Of a DNA stretch of 64,000 bases, positions 42,110 through 50,696 are shown in pieces. The translations under genes were made by a program, and so were the position numbers. Position 1 is the first letter of the stretch. The number at the start of each line of letters is the position of its first letter. Source of the DNA: JADJRG01 sp964474905 (GTDB lineage Bacteria > Myxococcota_A > Polyangia > Nannocystales > Nannocystaceae); NCBI GenBank assembly GCA_964474905.1, contig CAYYUP010000018.1, forward strand, positions 1-64,000, given 5' to 3'. The notes below the pieces were generated by a model. That model did no database searches and had not been told where the DNA came from. It saw nothing but the letters and a program-made list of their open reading frames with translations.

Positions 42110-42681
42110 CGTGACTCCTTGATCGGTCGTGACGCCGAATTTTTTGATCGGCGACGTGTTGAGGACTTGCTGGCGTTGTCGGCGGCTTCTTGGGTCTGGG
42201 CGCGCTCATTGGCCGCGCGCTCCTCGGCGCTCTCCGGCCGGCTCGCGATCTGGCGGACGATCCACGAGCTAAAGACCTCCGTGACACCGTCGGGTCGTCG
42301 GACTTCGTAGTCCTCGCGGTTGACGAAGGAGCCACTGGCGATCTCGCTGATCCACAGGTCGAGATCATCGATGCCGCGACCGAGCCAGATCGTCTTGGTG
42401 GTGAGCATCGCTGCGAAGTCGAAGCCCGAGTAGATCCGGTCTTTGTTTTTGTTTTTCTTGACGATGAATTCGGCGTCGCTCTCGGCGATGAGATCGAGGG
42501 CCTCGACGATCGCCTCGGGCAGGCCGGTGCGCCCGTGGCTGGCTTTCTCGGCCATGCGCTCCGCCTGTCGCTCACCGCGTCCGCTTTGGCGAGTGATCAC
42601 CGCCTGGAGCCGATCTTTGAGGTCTGCTCCATCGCAAGCGGGCAGTGTCAGGAGGGTCGCCAGGGCGAGCGTCGCAGACAT
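42106..42681 (-). CDS. DUF5329-like lipoprotein
   Basis: 191 aa with a signal peptide and lipobox (LPAC, Cys about residue 14). The globular part (ALDLIAESDAEFIVKKN, DFAAMLTTKTIWLGR, WISEIASGSF, YEVRRPDGVTEVFSSWI) resembles YfeK/DUF5329 in order and motifs. The last 50 residues are charged and disordered. ATG 42681 has AGG about 5 nt upstream and produces the signal peptide; a longer frame (ATG 42756) has no such support. Cotranscribed with the DUF423 gene, divergent from rarA. Confidence 0.75.
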   Translation of the reverse strand: MSATLALATLLTLPACDGADLKDRLQAVITRQSGRGERQAERMAEKASHGRTGLPEAIVEALDLIAESDAEFIVKKNKNKDRIYSGFDFAAMLTTKTIWLGRGIDDLDLWISEIASGSFVNREDYEVRRPDGVTEVFSSWIVRQIASRPESAEERAANERAQTQEAADNASKSSTRRRSKNSASRPIKESR

Positions 42682-42778
42682 GTACCTGCCGGCCAAAAAT
42701 GGCAGCAGAGGGCTCGTAGGGGCTGTGTGGCGCCAGTTCGCCACCTCGTCAGACATGCCTGTTAGGCTACCACGGATC

Positions 42779-44155
42779 GTGAGCGCGCATTCTGATGACG
42801 ATCTCTTTGTCCGGGCTTGGAAGCAGGACAAGAGCCAGGTCCCGCTTGCGGAGCGCATGCGGCCGCGGAGCCTAAACGAGGTCGTCGGTCAGGAGCATGT
42901 GCTCGGGGCGGGGCGTTTGCTCGAGCGACTGCTGGACCGCAAGCGCATGCCGAGCATGATCCTCTGGGGGCCGCCGGGCGTCGGCAAAACGACGCTCGCT
43001 CGCCTGCTCGCAGAGAGAGCAGAGTCGACGTTTATCACCCTCTCGGCGACCTCATCGGGGGTCCGTGACATCCGCGAGGCCGTCGACAAGGCGATGACAC
43101 GAAGGTCCTATCAGGGGCGCGCGACTCTCCTCTTTATCGACGAGATCCACCGCTTTAACCGGGGCCAGCAGGACGCGCTGTTGCCCCATGTAGAGGCTGG
43201 TGTCGTCGCTCTCGTCGGCGCGACGACAGAGAACCCGAGCTTCGAGGTCAACGCTGCGTTGCTCTCGCGGGCGCGTGTTGTGCAGCTTCGCGAGATCGGT
43301 GTTGAGGCGATGGTGGGGCTGCTCCGGCGGGCTCTTGAGGACGACGACCGAGGTCTCGGCGATCGGGGCTTCAAGGCCGAAAATGGGCTGCTGGCGGCGA
43401 TTGGTGGTGCCTCGCAGGGGGACGCACGGCGAGCGCTCGGTACCCTCGAGATCGCCGCGGATCTGGTTCCGTCGGGGAGCAATGAGATCTTAAAGGAGCA
43501 CGTCGCGGAGGCCTTGGGTCAGCGCACGATCCGCTACGACAAGGCCGGCGAGGAGCATTACAACGTCGTCTCCGCCTTCATCAAGAGCATGCGAGCGAGC
43601 GATCCAGATGCCGCCGTGTACTGGTTGGCGCGCATGCTCGAGGCCGGCGAAGACCCGCTTTTTGCGGCGCGACGCATGGTGATCTTCGCCAGCGAAGACG
43701 TTGGCAACGCGGATCCGCAGGCGTTGTCGGTCGCGACCTCGGCCTCCGCGGCAGCGCACCAGGTGGGCATGCCGGAGGCCGTCTTGGCGCTCACCCAGGC
43801 CGCGATCTATCTCTCCCTCGCGAGCAAGAGCAACACTGCGCTATGTGCCTACGCAGCGGCGCGCAAGGACGTGCGTCGTCACGGCGCGCTGCCGGTGCCG
43901 CTGGTGGTCCGCAACGCGGTCTCGGACCTGATGAAAGACGTGCACTACGGGGTTGGTTATCGCTACCCGCACGACTTTAAAGGGGGGGTTGTGCCCGGGG
44001 ATGTCAGCTTTCTGCCGGACCGTCTGAGGGCGCAGCGCTACGTTGAGCCGGGAGAGTTGGGTTGGGAGGCGGTGTCGATGGGGCGACTCCGATCTGCGCG
44101 CGCAGGCGAGGGCAGTGCGGGTGATGATGGCGATGGCGGCACCCCCTTGGTATAG
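42779..44155 (+). CDS. rarA: Replication-associated recombination protein A (MgsA/RarA)
   Basis: 458 aa AAA+ ATPase that works at stalled replication forks with SSB. Landmarks are MRPRSLNEVVGQEHVLG near the N-terminus, Walker A GPPGVGKTTLARLLA (about residue 63), Walker B LLFIDEIHRFNRGQQDALLPHVE, sensor GATTENPSFEVN, HYNVVSAFIKSMRASDPDAA, and the C-terminal YRYPHDFKGG...LPDRL. GTG 42779 is preceded by a TAGGCT box 10 nt upstream and no ribosome site. The ORF upstream overlaps the divergent lipoprotein gene and is discarded. A pdxJ gene follows after 2 bp. Confidence 0.94.
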   Translation: MSAHSDDDLFVRAWKQDKSQVPLAERMRPRSLNEVVGQEHVLGAGRLLERLLDRKRMPSMILWGPPGVGKTTLARLLAERAESTFITLSATSSGVRDIREAVDKAMTRRSYQGRATLLFIDEIHRFNRGQQDALLPHVEAGVVALVGATTENPSFEVNAALLSRARVVQLREIGVEAMVGLLRRALEDDDRGLGDRGFKAENGLLAAIGGASQGDARRALGTLEIAADLVPSGSNEILKEHVAEALGQRTIRYDKAGEEHYNVVSAFIKSMRASDPDAAVYWLARMLEAGEDPLFAARRMVIFASEDVGNADPQALSVATSASAAAHQVGMPEAVLALTQAAIYLSLASKSNTALCAYAAARKDVRRHGALPVPLVVRNAVSDLMKDVHYGVGYRYPHDFKGGVVPGDVSFLPDRLRAQRYVEPGELGWEAVSMGRLRSARAGEGSAGDDGDGGTPLV

Positions 44156-44157
44156 CG

Positions 44158-44916
44158 ATGCCCGTGGTCCAGCTCAGCGTAAACGTCAACAAGGTGGCGA
44201 CTCTGCGAAACGCTCGCGGCGGGTCCGTGCCAGACCTTGTCGAGGCGGTGCAAACCTGTCTCAATGCCGGTGCTCCTGGCATTACAGCGCATCTTCGGGC
44301 CGACGGGCGCCATATCCGTCCGCCAGATGTTCGAGCGATCGCAGCGCACCTGCAGCCCCTGCGCGATCGCGTCGAGTTTAACCTCGAGGGTGATCCTCGA
44401 CCTGACCTTATCGACATGGCCCTAGAGGTGAGACCGCACCAATGCACGCTGGTGCCGGTGCAGCCGGGTGAGATCACAAGTCAAGCAGGTTGGCGTCCCG
44501 AGTCCTCGGCGCGTCTCAGGCCAGAGATCGATCGCCTACATGGGTGCGGTATTCGGGTGTCGCTCTTTGTCGATCCCGAGGTGGCCGCGGTCGAGTGGGC
44601 GGCAAGCCTTGGGGTCGAGCGTATCGAACTCTACACAGAGCCTTACGCACGCGCCTTTGGGCACGGGCAGGCGGAGGCCGAGGCGAGCTTTGCGGTCTAT
44701 GTCACGGCGGCCAAGCGAGCCTTTGAGCTGGGCTTGGGGATCAACGCTGGGCATGATCTCGATCTCGAGAACCTGCCGCTCTTTCGTACTTTGCCCCACC
44801 TGGATGAGGTTTCGATCGGCCATGCGTTGATCTCGAGGGCGCTCTTTCGCGGCCTCGATCCTGTTGTCCGCGAGTACGTGGCGGTACTCCTGGGCGAGTC
44901 GGCTGTGGCTTCCTGA
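44158..44916 (+). CDS. pdxJ: Pyridoxine 5'-phosphate synthase
   Basis: 252 aa TIM barrel that condenses 1-deoxyxylulose 5-phosphate with 3-amino-2-oxopropyl phosphate to make pyridoxine phosphate. LSVNVNKVATLRNARGG, HLRADGRHI, VEFNLEG, CTLVPVQPGEITSQAGW, VSLFVDP, GVERIELYTEPYA, LGINAGHDL and VSIGHALISRAL follow the family in order. The ATG lies 2 bp after the rarA stop, so the two genes are coupled. Confidence 0.95.
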   Translation: MPVVQLSVNVNKVATLRNARGGSVPDLVEAVQTCLNAGAPGITAHLRADGRHIRPPDVRAIAAHLQPLRDRVEFNLEGDPRPDLIDMALEVRPHQCTLVPVQPGEITSQAGWRPESSARLRPEIDRLHGCGIRVSLFVDPEVAAVEWAASLGVERIELYTEPYARAFGHGQAEAEASFAVYVTAAKRAFELGLGINAGHDLDLENLPLFRTLPHLDEVSIGHALISRALFRGLDPVVREYVAVLLGESAVAS

Positions 44917-44945
44917 GCGGGCTCGGGCTCATGCGCCCAGGGCAT

Positions 44946-46685
44946 TTATTCGGAGTCGATGCCACTCATGTCGTCGCCCAGCTCCTCTAAGAGACCGCGC
45001 ACTCGCTCTTGATCCCGGAGTCTGCCGGGCACGAGTTCGAGGTAGCGACGGTAGTGCTTGCGGGCTGCGCTCGGGTTGTCGAGTTCGCGTTCGATGTCGC
45101 CGAGCAAGCGGTGCAGCTCGCCGACATCGGGTGCCAGCGCCAGCGCTAGCTTGGCACTGGCGAGGGCCTTTTTGGGCATGTCGATCGCGAGCAAGCTCTT
45201 GGCGTGATCGATGGCGTCCATCGCCTGTTGGAAGTCGCTGAATTCCTCACTGTGCAGCAGCCTGTCGGGGGGAAATTCGTCGAGGGGGGCGGGTCTTGTG
45301 CCCTGGCGCATCAGCAGGTAGCGGAGATCAAAGGCCCGGAAGCGACCGAGCGCGGAGGGACCCTCGGCGACCCACATCACCATCGCCGTCGCATCGATGA
45401 CCACCGCGTGGGTCAGGCCCAGATCCTCGAGGGCATTGTGATTACCCAGACCGAGTTCTTCGCCGCCCTTACCCTGGCGATCGCGGAGCACCGCGACGGC
45501 TTTCTCGGCGTCGAGCGGGCTGAGCTGGCCTAGGCGCTCTTCGAGGCGATCGTAGCGGTAGCCGCTGGCGGTGTAGCGGCGGATCCTGTCGTTTTGAGCG
45601 TCGCGATCGAAGGGTTCGTGGTTGAGGTGATTGGTCGCCCAAACCAGCGATGTCGACTCGCCGCGGATCTGCCGGCGCTCCTCTTTGTTGCGCGGCGAGA
45701 GTTCGACGACGACCGCTTTTCGCTTGATGCCGTCGCCGACGAGAACAGCCCCAGAGCTGCGAAGAGGTGCTTGTTTGAGCAGTTCGAGGGCTTGATCGAG
45801 GGTATCGGCCTCTTCGAGAACCTGGCGGAGAACGATCGCCAAGGGGGCACCGTCCTCGGGAGGATCGTCCGTGCGTGTTGGGTTGAGCGCGACGAAAATC
45901 CCACGGGCATTGATCCCGGTAACAACGCCGATCATGCCGGGCCAGGCGATCGATACGAAGGGGTACTTGCCGTCCGGGTAGTAGAAGGCGACGATCCGAT
46001 CGACCTCGACCTCGCGGCCGAGATCGACGGCGAAGGAGCGGCCGAGGATCAGGTTGCCGTTGGTGCTGGTGGAGGTCTTACTGCGCGGGATCGCAGCGAA
46101 GGCGACGCCCTCGATCAGGACATCTTCGATGCGGGCGCCGAGTTCCTGAAAACACTGGTAGAGGAAGAGACGGTGGTAGGCGCCTAGGTGCTCGCCAGCG
46201 GCCTCTGGTAACGCTCCAGCGAGTGCTGCGAGTTCGCTGGCGCTGTCTTCGGAGAGCACTTCGTCGGCCTGGCGGAAATCCCAGCGGACCCCGAGCAGGG
46301 CTGACCAGGCGTCCATCCAGGTCGGGTAGCGGAGCTTGATGAGGGCACGGATGTCGGCGTCTAAGCGGTGAAAAAGCCGGGCGACCAGCTGCCCGTGGGC
46401 CTCGCCGATGAGCGCCGGGGAGCCCTCGAGGTGGAGCACCCAGATGCCGCCTTCGCGGGCCAGCCAGGAGTTGCCATAGGTGATCCGGCGACCGGTGCGA
46501 TCGACCTCGAGCGTCGCACTGGGCGGGGATGCTTCGGGCTCCGCGAGATCCGTGAATTTTAGGTAGCCGGAGTAGAGGATCACGACGACGATCGCCATCA
46601 CCACCCCGAGAACCACGAGGGCTTGGAAGAGCGCGAGGATCATGCGTCCCTCGCTCGCCGGAGGCTTGGATGCGAAGCGCGCCAT
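44946..46685 (-). CDS. Membrane-anchored C45 acyltransferase-like protein with TPR tail, nucleophile not found
   Basis: 579 aa. An N-terminal helix (about 14-40) anchors it. A domain with EGSPALIGEAHGQL, GNLILGRSFAVDLG, VSIAWPGMIGVVTGINARGIFVALNPT and SLVWATNHLNHEPFDRDAQNDRI follows the order of penicillin-V/6-APA acyltransferase (C45) proteins. In those enzymes the chain is cut before a Cys that then acts as nucleophile. Aligning FAA of the CTSFAA segment to EGVAFAA puts a Gly where the Cys should be, and the only Cys in the protein lies elsewhere (LYQCFQE). The C-terminus (about 485-560) holds TPR-like helices. Role unknown. Confidence 0.7.
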   Translation of the reverse strand: MARFASKPPASEGRMILALFQALVVLGVVMAIVVVILYSGYLKFTDLAEPEASPPSATLEVDRTGRRITYGNSWLAREGGIWVLHLEGSPALIGEAHGQLVARLFHRLDADIRALIKLRYPTWMDAWSALLGVRWDFRQADEVLSEDSASELAALAGALPEAAGEHLGAYHRLFLYQCFQELGARIEDVLIEGVAFAAIPRSKTSTSTNGNLILGRSFAVDLGREVEVDRIVAFYYPDGKYPFVSIAWPGMIGVVTGINARGIFVALNPTRTDDPPEDGAPLAIVLRQVLEEADTLDQALELLKQAPLRSSGAVLVGDGIKRKAVVVELSPRNKEERRQIRGESTSLVWATNHLNHEPFDRDAQNDRIRRYTASGYRYDRLEERLGQLSPLDAEKAVAVLRDRQGKGGEELGLGNHNALEDLGLTHAVVIDATAMVMWVAEGPSALGRFRAFDLRYLLMRQGTRPAPLDEFPPDRLLHSEEFSDFQQAMDAIDHAKSLLAIDMPKKALASAKLALALAPDVGELHRLLGDIERELDNPSAARKHYRRYLELVPGRLRDQERVRGLLEELGDDMSGIDSE

Positions 46686-46701
46686 CTTGCTCGATCGGGT
46701 G

Positions 46702-46709
46702 TTTATACT
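46702..46709. promoter_or_regulatory. Overlapping divergent -10 boxes
   Basis: The 36-bp space between the ATG at 46685 (minus) and 46722 (plus) has one AT-rich island. TATACT (46704-46709) reads toward the glutaredoxin gene, and the complement of 46702-46707, TATAAA, reads toward the acyltransferase-like gene. Confidence 0.4.
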
Positions 46710-46721
46710 CTGCGTGACGCC

Positions 46722-47435
46722 ATGACACGAACGCGAACTGTCCAGTCGCTCACCTCCGTGCTCCTCGCCTTTGCCCTCTTCGGCGCCTGTGGGCCCGAGA
46801 AGCCGCCTGCACCGGAGCCTGAGGTAAGCGCGCCACCAAGCGCATCAGATCGGCCTGAGAGCGGCGCAAATGCCGGCGTAAAGGCGACGCTGCCGGCGGC
46901 GCCAGAGAAGGTTGTGCTCACCTATGCGGGCGCTCGCGGTGTCTTTGCCGATGTGGCTGCGCCCGATGCCGTGCCTGACGAGGCCCGCGGCATGGTGCGC
47001 GTGACTCTGCTCGACGGTCCGGCACCGCCGGTCGGCACGGTCTGGGTCGCCAACCTTCGGACCCCGACAGGCGATGGGTCTTGGGCGCTCAGCACCGTCG
47101 CTCGCGACCTCTTCGAGGAGCTTGCGGTCGGCCAGGGGCTCTCCTCCGAGGTCGAGATCCCCGCGGGCATTGAACCACCGGAGGCGAAGCCCGCGGAGGG
47201 CATCATCGTCTACAAAACCGAGTGGTGCGGCGTTTGCAAAAAGCTGCTCGCGTATCTCGATCGCAAGGGCGTCGAATATGTCGCAAAGGACATCGAGAAA
47301 GACCCGGCGGCCGCGGGCGAGCTGCAGGCCAAGGCCCGCGAGAAGGGCATCAAGACCGGAAGCGTGCCGGTGATCGATGTGGGCGGCGAGCTGATGGTCG
47401 GCTTTGATCGGGCTCGCCTCGAGCGGCTGCTGTAG
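46722..47435 (+). CDS. Lipoprotein with C-terminal glutaredoxin domain
   Basis: 237 aa. A signal peptide ends in a lipobox-like FGAC (Cys about residue 23), followed by a Pro/Ala/Ser linker and a central domain of no known family (about 65-155). The C-terminal glutaredoxin domain (about 160-237) has the redox motif WCGVCK (Cys169, Cys172), DIEKDP and a cis-Pro segment SVPVIDVGG, all typical. It faces the periplasm by its export signal and probably has disulfide exchange activity; the convergent DsbD-like gene supports a thiol-redox context. Its leader would be only a few nucleotides. Confidence 0.85.
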   Translation: MTRTRTVQSLTSVLLAFALFGACGPEKPPAPEPEVSAPPSASDRPESGANAGVKATLPAAPEKVVLTYAGARGVFADVAAPDAVPDEARGMVRVTLLDGPAPPVGTVWVANLRTPTGDGSWALSTVARDLFEELAVGQGLSSEVEIPAGIEPPEAKPAEGIIVYKTEWCGVCKKLLAYLDRKGVEYVAKDIEKDPAAAGELQAKAREKGIKTGSVPVIDVGGELMVGFDRARLERLL

Positions 47436-47439
47436 CCGG

Positions 47440-48741
47440 CTATTGGATCGCCTGAAGCTTGGGTAGGAGCACCGCCGGCAGGGTGAGTTCGCGGATTTCG
47501 AGCGCCGGCTCGGGAGCGGCCTTGCCCGCGCGCAAGGTCGCAAAATGCTCGCTGAGTCGGGAGTCGGATCCGTAGACGACGACGCCAGGCAGGCTGCCGT
47601 CGACCAGCGAAGTGAAGAGCGCCTGCTGCTGAGGCGTTGGATCGGTGACGTCGATCTTGAGGCGGAAGAAACGACCTTCGAGTTCGCTTTTGATGCCCTC
47701 GTCGGAGAACGTCTGCACTTCCATCTCTTTGCAGGGGGTGCACCACTCGGCGCCGAAGTCGATGAGGTAGGGGCGGCCGGCGTCTTCGGCCTCGAGCACC
47801 ACGGCCTCGAAGTCGCTGACGGTCTCGATCTCATGCCACTCGCCCAGGTCGACGTAGAGGATGTTGTTGAGCACGAGCTGCGCACCGACGATGACGACGG
47901 CGACCGCGAGTGCCTTGCGAATTTTTTCGGCAACATTGCCGTGGAAACTGAGGTGGATCGCTCCGAGCACGAGGCCGACCGCGATGACTCCGAACCCAGC
48001 GTAGATGCCCCAGCTCGGATCGAGCACAAAGCTGCGCAGCGCGGGTATGAGCGGCGCCAAGAACCACAGGGTCATGACCACGAGGCCGATGCCGAAGAAG
48101 CTCTTCACGTATTCCATCCAGCGACCCGGTCGGAAGAGGCTGGCGCCGAGGGCTACGACAAAGAAGAGCGAGCCCATGCCGAGTGCGTAGACAAAAAGCA
48201 GCGACCCGCCGTAGGCGACGCTGTGGCCCTCTGCCGACGATTTTGCGATGTAGGCGAGAAGCGAGAGCAGCACAGGCCCGGTGCAGGGCGCCGAGATGAA
48301 GCCGCTGACGAGCCCCATTAAAAATGCGCCGAGGAGGCCTGTTCCGCCGACCGAATTGAGTCGCGTCTGCATGCCCGAGGGCAGCTGCAGCTCAAAGGCG
48401 CCGAACATGCTCGCGGCGAGCACGAGCAGGAGCGCGGTGATCGGAAAGACGACGAAGGGCGAGGCCAACCAGGCGCCAAACTGACCACCTGTGAGTGCCA
48501 CGAGCACGCCGAGTGATGTGTAGAGCACTGCCATGCCGAGTACGTAGGCAGTCGCGAGCAACAGCGCCCGCGGCTTGGAGACCCCCTTCGCGCCGAAGAC
48601 CGCGACCGTGATCGGGATCAAGGGGTAGACACAGGGCGTGAGGTCGACGAGCACCCCCTGGCCAAAGGCGAGGAGGTAGGGCCAGGCGCCACCTGCCTCA
48701 AAGAGCGGGGCGCTAGGGGCTGCGATCAGCGAAAAGGGCAT
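47440..48741 (-). CDS. DsbD-like thiol:disulfide interchange protein (CcdA-type membrane domain plus thioredoxin)
   Basis: 433 aa. The membrane domain (about 20-300, eight helices) has the two redox Cys in DLTPCVYPLIPI and SAPCTGPVLL, as in DsbD beta and CcdA. A C-terminal thioredoxin-like domain contains DFGAEWCTPCKEME. It moves electrons from cytosolic thioredoxin to the periplasm. The N-terminal alpha domain of full DsbD is absent, so this is the shorter form. ATG 48741 gives the natural start. A TPR-free short N-terminus precedes the first helix; the frame upstream to 48828 has no start signal. Faces the glutaredoxin lipoprotein. Confidence 0.9.
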   Translation of the reverse strand: MPFSLIAAPSAPLFEAGGAWPYLLAFGQGVLVDLTPCVYPLIPITVAVFGAKGVSKPRALLLATAYVLGMAVLYTSLGVLVALTGGQFGAWLASPFVVFPITALLLVLAASMFGAFELQLPSGMQTRLNSVGGTGLLGAFLMGLVSGFISAPCTGPVLLSLLAYIAKSSAEGHSVAYGGSLLFVYALGMGSLFFVVALGASLFRPGRWMEYVKSFFGIGLVVMTLWFLAPLIPALRSFVLDPSWGIYAGFGVIAVGLVLGAIHLSFHGNVAEKIRKALAVAVVIVGAQLVLNNILYVDLGEWHEIETVSDFEAVVLEAEDAGRPYLIDFGAEWCTPCKEMEVQTFSDEGIKSELEGRFFRLKIDVTDPTPQQQALFTSLVDGSLPGVVVYGSDSRLSEHFATLRAGKAAPEPALEIRELTLPAVLLPKLQAIQ

Positions 48742-48820
48742 GGCAATTGGCTCGGTTGTGGGCGAAGGGGCAGGGGACGCTACATGAAGTGTTCGGGATA
48801 ACGCTAGGGGCTTGCCATGG

Positions 48821-50656
48821 TTACCCACAGGGCGTTTCGGGGCACGGCTCTTCGCGTTTTTCGGCCTTTGCGCGGCAGTTGAGCTCGCGGCGGGCCCCGT
48901 CGGAGAGAGCGGCGCAGCAGCCGTAGATCCCGAGGTCTCCGATCATCTCGATGAGCAGGTTTTCGGGTAGGCCGTGGCAACAGCTCGCCGCCACACCGTC
49001 ACTCGAGGCGGTGCAGGTCGGCAGCGCGAGGCAGGTCCCGCGCCCAGGGTCGTTGCAGGAGACGCGGATCCCGGGGGGGTCGTTGGTGTAGTCGAGGATC
49101 GTATCGGTGTCGTAGAGCAACGCCGTACCGATGAGCCCGTCGGGCTGCAGGGCTTCGGGCACGACATCGCGTCGGATCGACGCTGCCAGGGGGTGCTCGG
49201 CTGGCACGACGTAGGCGCGGATCCACTTGGCTGGGTTGGGGCCGAGCGCTGGATTTCGCAGATCGACCTCGCCCAGTACGAGTGCCGAGGTCTCGGCTGC
49301 GTCGGCGCAGATGTCCTCGAGGGCGTAGGGCATCTGGTCGCTCACGACTCCTTTGCATTGCGCCGCGAGTCCGGCGACCCGCCGCTCGAGGCGTTGGCAG
49401 GGGGTGATGCCGCTGGTCTCTGTGAGCCCCGGGACCAGCGCGAGGCTGCGGATTCGCAGGCGAGTCAGCGGTGCTGTGGGCGTGCCGGCCATCGGCCAGC
49501 CCGGTGCGTAGAGTTGAGACTCCTGTCCGTCGAGACAGGCCGAAATATCGAGGCCAAAGCTGCCCAGCGATCCCTCTTCGGGGGTGCATTGTGGCAGGTC
49601 TTCGAAGTTCCCGAAGAAGCGGTGGGCGCTGTCCTCAAAGAGCACCATTCCGGGGATTCCCGTTGCGATCACCAGCGACGCCGAGAGCCCGCCGCGTGCC
49701 TTTTGGCTGTCGCTCAGGTTGAGGGGACGCGAGCGACAGAGCGGCTCGCTGAGTCGACCGGTTGGGGAGGCATAGCCGTCGCTGCTGAGCGTTGGTCCGC
49801 GGGAGACCCTGCACGATCGGTTTTCGTCGTCGAAGGCGACCGACCCGAGCGGCGGTGTGACGCAGGCATCGACGACGATTTGGGTCGCCTGGACCAGGCT
49901 TTGGACCCGGTCTTGATCGTAGCGAACGCCGAGGAAGTCGCAGCTCTCGCCGCCGACGATGCAGGTGTCGGTGATTTCTTTGCCGAGCAGGTCACCCGGG
50001 AACTGGAGGGGAATAAAGGCACGGCCCTGATCGGCGAGGGCGGCCTGGGAGCCAGGAAACTCGCGGTAGAAGGTGACCGTGTAGTCGCCGGCGCGGCGAT
50101 GCACAAAACGCACCGCGAGCTGCCGGAGGAGGTTGCCGCCGAGGATGCCGGCGACGTGGTTGCTGCTGCGCTCATCGCCGACTTTCCAACCCCAGACGGA
50201 GTCATCGCTCGGGACCTTGGCCATCGGCAGTTCGCTAAAACGAAAGCGGGAGACTGCGGCTGCCAGTGCCTCGGGGCTGGGGTTGTTGACCAGTAGATCG
50301 CCAGCGGCACGGACCTCGAGACAGCCTCGCTCTGCGCTCAGGCCTTCGCTGTCTGCGGCGATCGCAGTGATGGGCGCAGAGCTGTCGATGATCACGGACA
50401 TGCAGGCCGACGAGGGGCAGTTGGCGGGCAGATCGTCGCAGACCACCTCACAGCCACCGGCGCTTCCGGGGCATGCGTCGCGGCGGATCATCAAGCGCGG
50501 CACGATCAGCGGATCGCCCGAGGCGAGGGGAATCGCCCTGCCTAGCTGGCCCTCGACCACTGTTGTGTCTTCGGCGCAGGCGAGCACCGTGCCGAGGATC
50601 GCTGGCAACCAAAAGATGAGGCGCCTGGTCTGCACCGGCGCCTTCGTTCTTGTCAT
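48821..50656 (-). CDS. Cys-rich lipoprotein with retropepsin-like features
   Basis: 611 aa with a signal peptide and lipobox (TVLAC, Cys about residue 21). Two parts look like one lobe of an aspartic protease: SVIIDSSAPITAIAADS (DSSAP where retropepsins have DTGAP) and GILGGNLLRQLAVRF. A second GLIGTALLYDTDTILDYTN near residue 530 may be a repeat of the same element. The rest has many Cys (about 20) likely paired. The Gly-to-Ser change in the catalytic loop leaves activity uncertain. No family is assigned. The ATG at 50656 is the likely start; GTG 50674 is possible. Confidence 0.7.
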   Translation of the reverse strand: MTRTKAPVQTRRLIFWLPAILGTVLACAEDTTVVEGQLGRAIPLASGDPLIVPRLMIRRDACPGSAGGCEVVCDDLPANCPSSACMSVIIDSSAPITAIAADSEGLSAERGCLEVRAAGDLLVNNPSPEALAAAVSRFRFSELPMAKVPSDDSVWGWKVGDERSSNHVAGILGGNLLRQLAVRFVHRRAGDYTVTFYREFPGSQAALADQGRAFIPLQFPGDLLGKEITDTCIVGGESCDFLGVRYDQDRVQSLVQATQIVVDACVTPPLGSVAFDDENRSCRVSRGPTLSSDGYASPTGRLSEPLCRSRPLNLSDSQKARGGLSASLVIATGIPGMVLFEDSAHRFFGNFEDLPQCTPEEGSLGSFGLDISACLDGQESQLYAPGWPMAGTPTAPLTRLRIRSLALVPGLTETSGITPCQRLERRVAGLAAQCKGVVSDQMPYALEDICADAAETSALVLGEVDLRNPALGPNPAKWIRAYVVPAEHPLAASIRRDVVPEALQPDGLIGTALLYDTDTILDYTNDPPGIRVSCNDPGRGTCLALPTCTASSDGVAASCCHGLPENLLIEMIGDLGIYGCCAALSDGARRELNCRAKAEKREEPCPETPCG

Positions 50657-50696
50657 GCGTAGCCCAAATCCCACGCTAGAGATCAGCTTGCCAGGA

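Noticed and set aside
42443..42778. rarA starting at 42443
   Set aside because: The extension runs antisense through the DUF5329-like gene and its signal peptide.
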